Origin: Woeseiaceae bacterium
Lineage (GTDB): Bacteria; Pseudomonadota; Gammaproteobacteria; Steroidobacterales; Woeseiaceae
Length of the DNA stretch: 64,000 nt
Direction of reading: 5' to 3'
Assembly: GCA_013001045.1 (NCBI GenBank)
Contig: JABDNG010000036.1
Span: forward strand, 17,526-81,525
A program made the position numbers and the translations under genes. The notes beneath the pieces are model-generated. The model saw nothing but the letters and a program-made list of their open reading frames with translations. It made no database searches and was not told the origin of the DNA. This document shows, piece by piece, positions 13,731-23,113 of the stretch; positions within the stretch are counted from its first letter, which is position 1; each line of letters begins with the position of its first letter.

Positions 13731-14377
13731 ACGATACAACCGTCTTCAGAGGTGGCATAACGCTCGCGGTGATCGCGGCGCTTTGTACGACCATGGTCGC
13801 GCTGACCTACCAGCTAACCGAGGCGCGTATCGTCGCCAATGAGCAGGCATGGCTCGAGCGCAGCCTGCAACCGGCCTTGTCCGGCTTGTTCTTCGATAGT
13901 GGCGTGACCGAGTCAAAAATCATCGTTCCTCCGCCACACGAGTTGCCAGGTTCAGAGGCCGCTATCATCTACCGTGTCTTTGCAAAAGGGGAACCGGTTG
14001 CGGCCCTCTTTGTCGTCAGCGCTCGCGACGGCTACGCCGGACCGATCCGCATCCTCGTCGGTGTCGAGACATCAGGCACGGTGAGCGGCGTGCACGTACT
14101 CGAGCACCAAGAAACGCCGGGGCTCGGGGATCGCGTCGAATCAAGCAAATCAGACTGGGTCAGGCAGTTCGACGGTCGCTCGCTCATCGACCCGGCTCCG
14201 GGCGGCTGGGCCATCAAGGGTGACGGCGGGCAATTCGACCAGTTGACGGGTGCGTCAGTTACGCCGAGAGCCGTCATCAAGGCCATCAAGGAGACCTTGT
14301 TATACTTCGAAACGAACAGCGAGGCGATCTTCGCGGAAACTGTTGCCGACACTGACAACAAAGAGAAAGAGCCCTGA
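13727..14377 (+). CDS. rnfG: Electron transport complex subunit RnfG/RsxG
   Basis: FMN-binding motif DQLTGASVTPRAVIKAIKET; EHQETPGLGD. Confidence 0.93.
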   Translation: MNDTTVFRGGITLAVIAALCTTMVALTYQLTEARIVANEQAWLERSLQPALSGLFFDSGVTESKIIVPPPHELPGSEAAIIYRVFAKGEPVAALFVVSARDGYAGPIRILVGVETSGTVSGVHVLEHQETPGLGDRVESSKSDWVRQFDGRSLIDPAPGGWAIKGDGGQFDQLTGASVTPRAVIKAIKETLLYFETNSEAIFAETVADTDNKEKEP

Positions 14378-15054
14378 TGTCGAACGGAATTATAGAACGA
14401 TTCAAGGTCGGCCTCTGGCATGAGAACCCGGGGCTCGTGCAGCTCCTCGGCCTGTGCCCGCTACTCGCGGTCACCTCCAGTTTCGTCAACGGGTTCGGTC
14501 TCGGCATCGCTACATTGTTCGTGTTGATCGCCTCGAACGGGCTTGTGTCGGCAACGCGGCGCTGGATTCAGAGCGAAATCCGCATACCGATTTACGTCCT
14601 GATCATTGCAAGCCTTGTGACCTGTATCGAATTGATCTTCAAGGCCTGGTTCCCATCCCTCGACCGTTCCCTGGGCATTTTCATCCCGCTCATCGTTACC
14701 AACTGCGCGATCGTCGCGCGCGCCGAACTATTCGCATCCAGAAACTCTGTCGGCTCCAGCCTGATCGACGGACTGGTCATGGGGTCTGGGTTTGCAGTGT
14801 TGCTGGTGGTCATCGGCGCGTTTCGAGAACTGCTTGGACAGGGTTCACTGTTTGCACGGTTGGACATGCTGACAGGCGGTGAGCCAATGCGGGGCCTGGT
14901 GTTGACCGATGGCGGCTGGTTGCTTGCGATACTGCCGCCGGGTGCGTTCTTCAGCCTTGCACTCGCCATCGCCGCGAAGAATGCCATCGACCGCCGACGC
15001 CGCGAGAATCGCCAGAGTGCAATGCCGCGGCGGGCCCGCAACGCTTCAAACTGA
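14377..15054 (+). CDS. rnfE: Electron transport complex subunit RnfE/RsxE
   Basis: NPGLVQLLGLCPLLAVTSSFVNGFGLG, IFIPLIVTNCAIVARAE. Confidence 0.94.
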   Translation: MSNGIIERFKVGLWHENPGLVQLLGLCPLLAVTSSFVNGFGLGIATLFVLIASNGLVSATRRWIQSEIRIPIYVLIIASLVTCIELIFKAWFPSLDRSLGIFIPLIVTNCAIVARAELFASRNSVGSSLIDGLVMGSGFAVLLVVIGAFRELLGQGSLFARLDMLTGGEPMRGLVLTDGGWLLAILPPGAFFSLALAIAAKNAIDRRRRENRQSAMPRRARNASN

Positions 15055-15064
15055 AGACGCGGCG

Positions 15065-15700
15065 GTGAACAGGGATAAACGCACGGCGATCTTCAGGGCA
15101 TTACAGGAGCGCATGCCGGCCCCTGATACAGAACTCGAGTACGAGAACCCTTTCGAACTGCTCATTTCCGTCATATTGTCGGCGCAAGCAACCGATATCA
15201 GCGTCAACAAGGCAACGGCAAAACTGTTTCCGGACGCGCGCACGCCGGAATCGATTCTCGCGCTGGGTGTCGACGGACTGAAGCCCTACATTCGCACCAT
15301 CGGACTTTTCAACAGCAAGGCCGAGAACATCATCAAGACCTGCCGGATTCTAGTCGATGACTACGACAGCGAGGTGCCACGATCACGGGCGGCACTCGAA
15401 TCGCTACCCGGTGTAGGACGCAAGACGGCCAACGTTGTACTCAACACCGCTTTCGGCGAGCCGACGATCGCCGTCGACACTCATATCTTCAGGGTCTCGA
15501 ACCGTACCGGCATTGCGAAGGGAAAGACGCCGCTCGAGGTCGAAAAACGGCTGCTGCGTTCGACGCCCGATGAGTTCAAGAAGGATGCCCATCACTGGCT
15601 CATTTTGCACGGTCGATACGTGTGCAAGGCCAGAAAACCGCTGTGCGGCGAGTGCCCCATTATCGAGTGGTGCGAATACCGAAAAAAGGAACTGCCGTGA
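15065..15700 (+). CDS. nth: Endonuclease III (GTG start proposed)
   Basis: LSAQATDISVNKATAKLF, LPGVGRKTANVVLNTAFGEPTIAVDTH, C-terminal CKARKPLCGECPIIEWC 4Fe-4S cluster. Confidence 0.95.
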   Translation: MNRDKRTAIFRALQERMPAPDTELEYENPFELLISVILSAQATDISVNKATAKLFPDARTPESILALGVDGLKPYIRTIGLFNSKAENIIKTCRILVDDYDSEVPRSRAALESLPGVGRKTANVVLNTAFGEPTIAVDTHIFRVSNRTGIAKGKTPLEVEKRLLRSTPDEFKKDAHHWLILHGRYVCKARKPLCGECPIIEWCEYRKKELP

Positions 15701-16122
15701 TCTTCGGCCAGGACCGAGACGAGTTGCGCAAGATGTATGCGACAGCGTGGCGCAAGCGCTCTGAGCGAGCCCCGCTGTCCCCTCTCGAGGCCCAGATTGC
15801 CGCCGTCGTCGAGTGGCATCCCGAATACCATGAGGATGTTACGAGTGACGATCTGGAACGCGAGTACACGCCCGATGGTGGAAGAACGAATCCGTTTCTT
15901 CACATGGGCCTCCACCTCGGCATTCGCGAGCAGGTATCGACCAACCGCCCGGCCGGCATCGCGAAAATCCACGAGACACTGGTTGCGCAGGCCGGCGACG
16001 CGCATGCCGCCGAGCACCAAATGATCGAATGCCTTGCCGAGACGCTGTGGGAAGCACAAAACGCCAATACCGCCCCGGATGAGCAAAGATACCTGCGCCG
16101 CCTGTCCCGTCTGACGCGATAA
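15697..16122 (+). CDS. DUF1841 family protein
   Basis: VIFGQDRDELRKMYATAWRKR, EWHPEYHEDV, NPFLHMGLHLGIREQVSTNRPAGI pattern of DUF1841. Confidence 0.85.
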   Translation: MIFGQDRDELRKMYATAWRKRSERAPLSPLEAQIAAVVEWHPEYHEDVTSDDLEREYTPDGGRTNPFLHMGLHLGIREQVSTNRPAGIAKIHETLVAQAGDAHAAEHQMIECLAETLWEAQNANTAPDEQRYLRRLSRLTR

Positions 16123-16183
16123 TCCGATGTAATAAACACAGGCCATCGGAGGTCTGATCAACAAACGCAGGAACGGAATAAGC

Positions 16184-17038
16184 ATGCACGACAAGCAGTC
16201 ACAATACCCTGTCCAGGGTGCGGGCCTGGGCCTGCGGCGGCCAATTGCCAACAAACTGATGGCATCACCGCCAGACGACGTCGACTTCATGGAGGTCGCG
16301 CCGGAGAACTGGATACATGTCGGAGGAGCGCTGGCGAAAAAGTTGCGCTTTTTCACCGAGCGATATCCCTTCCTGATTCACGGACTGTCATTATCGATCG
16401 GCGCGCCTTCGCCCCTCAATGAGCAACTGGTCCGGGACATCAAGGGATTCATGGCGGAGCACGATATTCGCCTGTACTCCGAGCACCTGAGTTATTGCGG
16501 CGACGATGGACAATTATACGATCTGATGCCCATTCCTTTCACCGAGGAAGCGGTCGCTTACGTGTCCAGACGCGTCCGCCGCGTGCAAGATATTCTGGAG
16601 CAGCGAATAGCGCTCGAGAACGTGTCATTTTATGCGCCGCTGGCTACGTCAATGAGCGAAAAGGACTTCTTGCTCGCCGTCCTGGAAGAATCGGATTGCG
16701 ATCTCATGCTCGACATCAACAACATCATCGTTAATAGCATCAATCATCGCTACGACGCGAGAACGTTTCTTCAGCAAATGCCGGCAGACCGTATCCGCTA
16801 TTTTCATTTGGCGGGGCATTCCATCGAGGCTGAAGACCTTCGCGTCGATACGCACGGCAACCCCGTCGACGAGCAGGCCTGGCAGCTTCTCGAGGAAGCG
16901 TATGCGCTATTCGGCCCGGTACCCACGCTGCTCGAGCGCGACTTCAATTTCCCGCCCATGGAGGAGTTATTGGACGAGGTCCGTCGCATCAAGCAGCTGC
17001 AGGCAGCGACGGCCAAACGGCAGGCTGCCAATGCCTGA
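16184..17038 (+). CDS. hvfB: DUF692 / MNIO-type (multinuclear non-heme iron oxidase) protein, HvfB/BufB-like RiPP maturase
   Basis: GAGLGLRRP, DFMEVAPENWIHVGG, HGLSLSIGAPSPLN, SEHLSYC, LALENVSFYAP-type segment, LLDINNIIVNSINH-type segment, HLAGH, LLERDFNFP. Confidence 0.88.
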   Translation: MHDKQSQYPVQGAGLGLRRPIANKLMASPPDDVDFMEVAPENWIHVGGALAKKLRFFTERYPFLIHGLSLSIGAPSPLNEQLVRDIKGFMAEHDIRLYSEHLSYCGDDGQLYDLMPIPFTEEAVAYVSRRVRRVQDILEQRIALENVSFYAPLATSMSEKDFLLAVLEESDCDLMLDINNIIVNSINHRYDARTFLQQMPADRIRYFHLAGHSIEAEDLRVDTHGNPVDEQAWQLLEEAYALFGPVPTLLERDFNFPPMEELLDEVRRIKQLQAATAKRQAANA

Positions 17039-17813
17039 GGATCCGGATTTTCAAGCCAGGCAATACGCATTTGCGGCGCACCTGCGTGATCCTGAGAATG
17101 TCGCAGCGCCCGAAGGGATCGAAGACCGCCGCCTCGCGATCTATCGCAAGTTGTTCTTCAACAATCTCTACAATCTGCTCGGCAATATGTTCCCGGTGCT
17201 AAAGAAACTGCTCAGCGACGATCGGTGGCGCGGAATGATTCGTCAGTTCATGCAGCACCACAAAGCCCAAACGCCCTACTTTCTCAAGCTTCCCGAGGAG
17301 TTTCTGAGCTTCCTTGAACACACCTACGAGCCGGCAGCGGACGAACATCCGTTCCTGCTGGAGCTCGCGCATTACGAGTACGCCGAACTCGCCCTGTCCG
17401 TTTCGACCGAGGAAAACGATCTTTCAGGAATCGATCCTGATGGCGACCTGCTCAGCGAGATACCCGTCAAATCGGTACTGACCTGGGCCTATGCCTACCA
17501 TTACCCCGTACATCGTATTTGTCCGGAGTTCCTGCCCACCGAACCCGCAGAGCAGCCCGTGTATCTCGCGCTTTATCGCAACAGTAATGACAAGGTCCGT
17601 TTCCTGGAACTCAACGCGGTTACCGCGGGGCTGCTCGACGCCGTAGAAAACAATCGCGAAGACAACAGCGGTGAGGCGCTGTTGCGAACACTCGCCGCAA
17701 GGATCAACTATCCCGACGTTGACGCTCTGATCGGCCACGGTGCCGATGCCCTGAACGAAATGCGACGACTTGAGATCTTGACCGGCACCCGACCTGCCGA
17801 CAGAAGGAGATAG
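17031..17813 (+). CDS. hvfC: DUF2063 domain protein, HvfC/BufC-like partner of the MNIO enzyme
   Basis: QARQYAFAAHLRDPENVAAPEGIEDRRLAIYRKLFFNNLYNLLGNMFPVLKKLL; overlaps the hvfB-like gene by 8 nt. Confidence 0.86.
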   Translation: MPEDPDFQARQYAFAAHLRDPENVAAPEGIEDRRLAIYRKLFFNNLYNLLGNMFPVLKKLLSDDRWRGMIRQFMQHHKAQTPYFLKLPEEFLSFLEHTYEPAADEHPFLLELAHYEYAELALSVSTEENDLSGIDPDGDLLSEIPVKSVLTWAYAYHYPVHRICPEFLPTEPAEQPVYLALYRNSNDKVRFLELNAVTAGLLDAVENNREDNSGEALLRTLAARINYPDVDALIGHGADALNEMRRLEILTGTRPADRRR

Positions 17814-17816
17814 ATT

Positions 17817-18314
17817 ATGAATTTGCTCATTCGACTGAAGAATCAAGTCATCGATATTCTCAATCCCGCCGGTGACTGGTTTGCGTTATTGCCGATCCGG
17901 CTGCTCATGGCCTACGAATTCGGCCGCGCCGGCCTGATGAAATTCAATGGCAATAACTGGTTTGCGAACGTGCAGGACAACTTTCCGTTTCCCTTCAACG
18001 TCGTTCCCGTCGAAATCAGCTGGTTTCTTGCCACCTGGGCCGAAATCCTCGGCGCCGCGGGCCTGGTGCTCGGGTTGTTCACACGATTCTGGGCGCTGAG
18101 TCTTATCATCCTGACGATCGTTGCAATTTCCGGCGTTCACTGGCCCGATGACTGGAGCAGCCTCGCAGAACTGTGGAAAGGCTACTCGGTTTCGGATAAA
18201 GGCTTTGGCAATTATCGTATTCCACTGTTGTTCCTCGTCATGTTGATCCCGCTGGTATTCAACGGTGCCGGCAAGCTCAGCCTTGACCATGTACTGGCGA
18301 AGAAGCTCGGCTGA
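17817..18314 (+). CDS. hvfX: DoxX family membrane protein (HvfX-like)
   Basis: 165 aa, multi-TM, LPIRLLMAYEFGRAGLMKFNGNNWF; 3 nt after the hvfC-like gene. Confidence 0.8.
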   Translation: MNLLIRLKNQVIDILNPAGDWFALLPIRLLMAYEFGRAGLMKFNGNNWFANVQDNFPFPFNVVPVEISWFLATWAEILGAAGLVLGLFTRFWALSLIILTIVAISGVHWPDDWSSLAELWKGYSVSDKGFGNYRIPLLFLVMLIPLVFNGAGKLSLDHVLAKKLG

Positions 18315-18437
18315 ATAATCGCGTTGCGCCAATAGCGCGTTGTCAATGATGCGTGTTGACGTGTGCGGCTGCACACGAAAACGAATCCTTCTGATGCAGA
18401 AAGAATCTGCATAAGGGCGATCTGCTAGTATCCGCGG

Positions 18438-19748
18438 ATGAGAACCGACCGAGCAAGCGATCTTCGGCGAGATATTGGTTTCTTTGGCGCATCGTTCCTG
18501 GTTCTCAACGCCATGATCGGCGCCGGGATCTTTGCGTTGCCCGGCAAAGTCGCCGTCAATGCCGGCCTGCTGAGTCCATGGTTGTTTCTCGTCGTCGGCG
18601 TGTTATTCCTGTCCGTTGTACTAACGTTCGCGGAGCTCGCCAGTTATTACGAAAAGACGGGCGGCCCCGTGATTTACGCGACCGAGGCTTTCGGCCCGTT
18701 GGCTGGATTCAGCACCGGCTGGGTAATCTACCTTGCCCGAATGACGGCATTCGCAGCCAATGCCAACGTCATGGCAACGTACCTGGGATCGCTATCCGAA
18801 TTCTTTGCCACCGATCTCGCACGCGGCACCATCATTACCGTCGTGACGGTCGGCCTGACCTGGGCGAACGTCCTGGGGGTGCGGGACGGCGTCCGCACGA
18901 TGGGCGTTTTCACGTTTCTGAAGGTCACGCCATTGTTGCTGCTCGTGCTGCTTGGCTTGCAGCATGTAACGGGCAGCACTGTCATTCCCGCCGCGCCATT
19001 CCTCGTCGACGAGCTGGGCAGCACGACACTGTTGCTCATTTACGCGTACGTCGGCTTCGAAACAATCGCCGTCACCGCCGGAGAAACCGCACAGCCGCGC
19101 AGCACCCTGCCCAAAGCTCTCGTCGGCACCGTAATCGGAACCGGCCTGCTCTACTTCGTCATCGTGCTGGTCTTTGTATCGATCATTCCGGCTGAGCAAT
19201 ACGACAGTGCCACGCTGGTCGACGTCGGTCGGTCGCTGGCCGGGCCCGCTGGTGCGCTCGCAATTACGCTGGCCGCTGTGTTTTCGATCGGCGGTAACCT
19301 GGCCGGCTCGATGCTCGCAGCGCCACGCCTGGTTTTTTCCCTGGCCGAGAATCGTCTGCTGCCACAATGGTTCGGCCATGTGCATGCCAGGTATGCGACG
19401 CCGGACCGCTGCATCCTCGTCATGGGCGGGATGGCACTGGTTCTCGCGCTGACGGGGTCCTTCGTGAAGCTGGCTGTCGCAAGCTCGGTCGCGAGGTTGC
19501 TGGGCTACATCATCTGCATCGCATCATTGCCAGCCATACGCAGGAACGCAAGCGTTGAGACACGCGCGCAAGCCTACCGATTGAAAGGCGGGTATGCGAT
19601 CCCGGTCCTCGGCCTGGCGATCTGTATCTGGCTGCTCATGCAATCGAAAGCAGAATCGTGGATCGCGGTGTCGATCCTTATCGCGATTGGAATCTTCTTT
19701 TACTGGGTCGAGCAACGCGCCGGCTTGCGAACTGCTCGCGAGGACTAG
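18438..19748 (+). CDS. APC-family amino acid permease
   Basis: 436 aa, about 12 predicted TM; NAMIGAGIFALPG and GGPVIYATEAFGPLAGFSTGW motifs. Confidence 0.88.
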   Translation: MRTDRASDLRRDIGFFGASFLVLNAMIGAGIFALPGKVAVNAGLLSPWLFLVVGVLFLSVVLTFAELASYYEKTGGPVIYATEAFGPLAGFSTGWVIYLARMTAFAANANVMATYLGSLSEFFATDLARGTIITVVTVGLTWANVLGVRDGVRTMGVFTFLKVTPLLLLVLLGLQHVTGSTVIPAAPFLVDELGSTTLLLIYAYVGFETIAVTAGETAQPRSTLPKALVGTVIGTGLLYFVIVLVFVSIIPAEQYDSATLVDVGRSLAGPAGALAITLAAVFSIGGNLAGSMLAAPRLVFSLAENRLLPQWFGHVHARYATPDRCILVMGGMALVLALTGSFVKLAVASSVARLLGYIICIASLPAIRRNASVETRAQAYRLKGGYAIPVLGLAICIWLLMQSKAESWIAVSILIAIGIFFYWVEQRAGLRTARED

Positions 19749-21472
19749 CGCTTCTTCGGAATGTAAAGATCCGTGAGCGTTCCTTCGAAGGCTTCCGCTG
19801 CGAAGGCGACCGTCTCCGATAAGGTCGGATGCGGATGGATCGTCAGGCTGAGATCCGCAGCATCGGCGCCCATTTCCACAGCCAGGCCAATCTCGGCAAT
19901 CAGGTCGCCAGCGCTGGGACCGACAATAGCGCCGCCGAGTACGCGTTTCGTTGCCGTGTCGAACAACAGCTTGGTGAAACCTTCCGACCGGCCCAGCGAT
20001 AATGCACGGCCGCTGGCCGCCCACGGGAACTGCGCCTTCTTATAATCGATACCTTGCGCCTTGGCCTCGAGTTCGGTGAGACCAACCCACGCGATTTCCG
20101 GATCGGTGTAAGCCACCGACGGGATCGTGCGCGCATCGAAGAAACTTTTTTCGCCCGCGACCACCTCGGCTGCCACCTTCGCTTCATGCGTCGCTTTGTG
20201 CGCCAGCATGGGTCCGCCGGCGAGGTCGCCGATCGCGAAGATATGCGGCATGTTGGTTCGCATCTGTTTATCGACCGCGATAATGCCGCGTGAATCGACG
20301 TTGACGCCCGCTTTCTCGGCATCGAGCAAACCACCGTTGGCCTTGCGACCTACCGCGACGAGCACACGATCGTACACGCCGACCGATGGCGCCTTATCGC
20401 CGTCGAAACTGACTTCGATACCTGGCACGGTTGCGCGCATGCCCGTCACGCGTGTCGACACCATGATCGCTTCGTAGCGCTTCTTCACGATTTTCAAAAA
20501 CGGTCGTAACAGGTCCGGATCCGTGCCGGGCATCAGTGAATCCGTCAATTCGACAACGCTGACATCGGTACCCAGTGCGCTGTAGACGCACGCCATTTCC
20601 AGGCCAATGATGCCGCCGCCCACCACGAGCATGCGTTTGGGCAGCGGTGCAAGTTCGAGTGCGCCGGTCGAGTCAATAATGCGGGGATCGTCCGGCAGGT
20701 CCGGCAGCATCATTGGTTCGGATCCCGCCGCGATGATGCAATGCTCGAAATCGATCGACTCATCATTATCGAGTTGAAGGCGATTGGCAGCGACGAACCT
20801 CGCTGTACCCTGCAGCACGCGTACTTTGCGCTGCTTCGCCATCGTCGAAAGGCCTCCCGTCAGCTTGCCGATGACCGCGTTCTTCCAGTCTCGCAGCTTT
20901 TCAGCGTCGATACGGGGCTTGCCGAACGTGACACCATGCTCGGCCATCGCCGCAGCTTCATCGATGACTTTTGCGGCATGCAGCAGGGCTTTCGAGGGGA
21001 TACAGCCCACGTTCAGGCAAACGCCGCCGAGCACCGGTGAGCGCTCGATGAGGATAACGTCCAGACCAAGGTCCGCGGCACGAAACGCCGCCGTATAGCC
21101 GCCCGGTCCGGCCCCGATGACGACGAGTTGTGCGGAGTGCGTCGCGTCGCCTTCGGGATTTCGTACCGCGGCGATTTCCGGGGCCGATATCGGACGTGTT
21201 ACATCGATGTTCTCTATCGGAACCTCAGCTTCGCCGTCCGATGCTTCGATCGATACGACCGGCGTACCGGTAGACACCCGGTCGCCAACGCTTACGTCCA
21301 CCGAGACAACGGTCCCCGCCTGGCTGGCCGGAATGTCCATTGAGGCCTTGTCCGTCTCCAGTGTGAGCAGCGGATCCTCGACGGCCACAACGTCGCCGGG
21401 CGCGACCAGAATTTCAATGACCTCAACGTCGTCAAAATCGCCCAGATCGGGAATCGTCAACCGCACGGTCAC
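19745..21472 (-). CDS. lpdA: Dihydrolipoyl dehydrogenase with N-terminal lipoyl domain
   Basis: ETDKASMDIP lipoyl motif; GGVCLNVGCIPSKALLH redox motif; follows aceE-aceF. Confidence 0.95.
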   Translation of the reverse strand: MTVRLTIPDLGDFDDVEVIEILVAPGDVVAVEDPLLTLETDKASMDIPASQAGTVVSVDVSVGDRVSTGTPVVSIEASDGEAEVPIENIDVTRPISAPEIAAVRNPEGDATHSAQLVVIGAGPGGYTAAFRAADLGLDVILIERSPVLGGVCLNVGCIPSKALLHAAKVIDEAAAMAEHGVTFGKPRIDAEKLRDWKNAVIGKLTGGLSTMAKQRKVRVLQGTARFVAANRLQLDNDESIDFEHCIIAAGSEPMMLPDLPDDPRIIDSTGALELAPLPKRMLVVGGGIIGLEMACVYSALGTDVSVVELTDSLMPGTDPDLLRPFLKIVKKRYEAIMVSTRVTGMRATVPGIEVSFDGDKAPSVGVYDRVLVAVGRKANGGLLDAEKAGVNVDSRGIIAVDKQMRTNMPHIFAIGDLAGGPMLAHKATHEAKVAAEVVAGEKSFFDARTIPSVAYTDPEIAWVGLTELEAKAQGIDYKKAQFPWAASGRALSLGRSEGFTKLLFDTATKRVLGGAIVGPSAGDLIAEIGLAVEMGADAADLSLTIHPHPTLSETVAFAAEAFEGTLTDLYIPKKR

Positions 21473-23094
21473 TAGGGAATTGCCTGCAGCAGGGAATCGA
21501 CATCCGCCAGTTGCTGGCCGAGGTAGGTCGTGAAACGAACCGCCTGCGCACCGTCGATGACGCGGTGGTCATACGAGAGAGACAGCGGCAACATTAGTCG
21601 GGGCTCAAATTCCGAACCGTTCCACACCGGCTGCGTGGACGAGCGCGAAACGCCGAGTATCGCGACTTCCGGTGCATTGACGATTGGCGTAAACGCCGTA
21701 CCGCCGATACCACCAAGGCTCGAAATTGTGAACGTCGCACCCTGCAGGTTATCCGCTTTCAGTTTTCCTTCACGCGCAAGCGCGGACAGTTCGCCGAGCT
21801 CCTTGGCAATTTCATAAACGTCTTTCTTGTCGGCATCGCGAATCACCGGGACCATCAATCCCTGATCGGTATCGGCTGCAAAACCCAGGTGACAGTATTT
21901 CTTGTAAACGAGGCTTGCGCCGTCCTCCGCAAGCGACGAATTCACTGTCGGAAACTCTGCGAGCGCCGCAACACAGGCTTTCATAATGAAAGCCAACGGT
22001 GTCAAACCGATGCCGCGTTCTTTTGCCGGTCCCTTGAGCGTCTGGCGCCTGGCCTCCAGTTCGGTAATGTCGGCCAGATCATGCTGCGTGACATGCGGCA
22101 GGTTTATCCAGCTTGCCTGCAGTCGCGGCCCCGAAATCTTCTGGATGCGCGTGAGTGCTTGCACATCGATCTCGCCGAATTTCGCGAAATCGACCGTCGG
22201 GGTCCTGGGCAATCCGCCACCGGCAGGCGCTGCCGCCTGCCCGGTCAGGATCGCTTTGACGTACGCTTTAACATCATCGTGCACGACGCGATTTTTCGCG
22301 CCGCTGCCTTTAACCTGGACGAGATTGACACCGAGTTCTCGAGCCAGCTTTCGGACCGACGGGCTCGCATGCGCCTTGGAGAAACCGGCTTCATCGATTC
22401 GTGGCAAGCTGGTTGCGACCGGCGCTTGCGCCGATTTTTCCGGTTGCATGCTCCGTGCCGGTGCTTGCTCTTTTTCGACCGCACTTTCCGTTTGCGGCGC
22501 TGCGGCAGGCGCATCATCAATGACAGCATCGATAATGGCCAGTGACGCACCCGCCGATACTTTCTCACCGACCTTGACCAGGACCGAATCGATGGTCCCG
22601 GCGACGACGGCCGGAACGTCCATTGCTGCCTTGTCAGTCTCGAGCGTGACGAGCGGATCATCGACCGCAACACTGTCTCCCGGCGCGATATGGACTTCGA
22701 TGACCTCGACGTCCTCGAAGTCACCCAGATCCGGCACGACCAGCGTTTGTTTACCGCCGGATTTTCGCGCTTTGGCCGGAGTCGTGGCCGTTGTCGCTGC
22801 TTCGGCGGCTGGAGAGTCCGACAAGGCAGGTGTTATCAGGACCGTGTCGCCGACCTGCGCGGTCAGGGTACCAATAACGGTGCCGGCCGATACCGTGTCA
22901 CCCGTTCCCACCGTCAGGCTCTCGATCACACCGCTTTGTGGTGCCGGAACATCAAACGATGCCTTGTCCGTCTCGAGCGTAATCAGGCCGTCTTCACGAG
23001 CGACGCGGTCACCAGGCGCCACGAGCACCTCGATGATCTCGACATTCTCGAAATCGCCGAGATCCGGTACAACTATGTCGATGGTGTTCGCCAT
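21472..23094 (-). CDS. aceF: Pyruvate dehydrogenase E2, dihydrolipoyllysine acetyltransferase (two lipoyl domains)
   Basis: Two ETDKA lipoyl motifs (ETDKASFDVP, ETDKAAMDVP), peripheral subunit-binding domain, C-terminal SYDHRVIDGAQAVRF. Confidence 0.96.
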   Translation of the reverse strand: MANTIDIVVPDLGDFENVEIIEVLVAPGDRVAREDGLITLETDKASFDVPAPQSGVIESLTVGTGDTVSAGTVIGTLTAQVGDTVLITPALSDSPAAEAATTATTPAKARKSGGKQTLVVPDLGDFEDVEVIEVHIAPGDSVAVDDPLVTLETDKAAMDVPAVVAGTIDSVLVKVGEKVSAGASLAIIDAVIDDAPAAAPQTESAVEKEQAPARSMQPEKSAQAPVATSLPRIDEAGFSKAHASPSVRKLARELGVNLVQVKGSGAKNRVVHDDVKAYVKAILTGQAAAPAGGGLPRTPTVDFAKFGEIDVQALTRIQKISGPRLQASWINLPHVTQHDLADITELEARRQTLKGPAKERGIGLTPLAFIMKACVAALAEFPTVNSSLAEDGASLVYKKYCHLGFAADTDQGLMVPVIRDADKKDVYEIAKELGELSALAREGKLKADNLQGATFTISSLGGIGGTAFTPIVNAPEVAILGVSRSSTQPVWNGSEFEPRLMLPLSLSYDHRVIDGAQAVRFTTYLGQQLADVDSLLQAIP

Positions 23095-23113
23095 ACTTGC
23101 GCTCCGGGCTCGG

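Noticed and set aside
15592-16356. 254-aa minus-strand ORF considered as a possible missing gene near the hvf-like operon
   Set aside because: Overlaps nth, DUF1841 and the start of the MNIO gene in antisense; no signal peptide or repeated Cys motif like a RiPP precursor.
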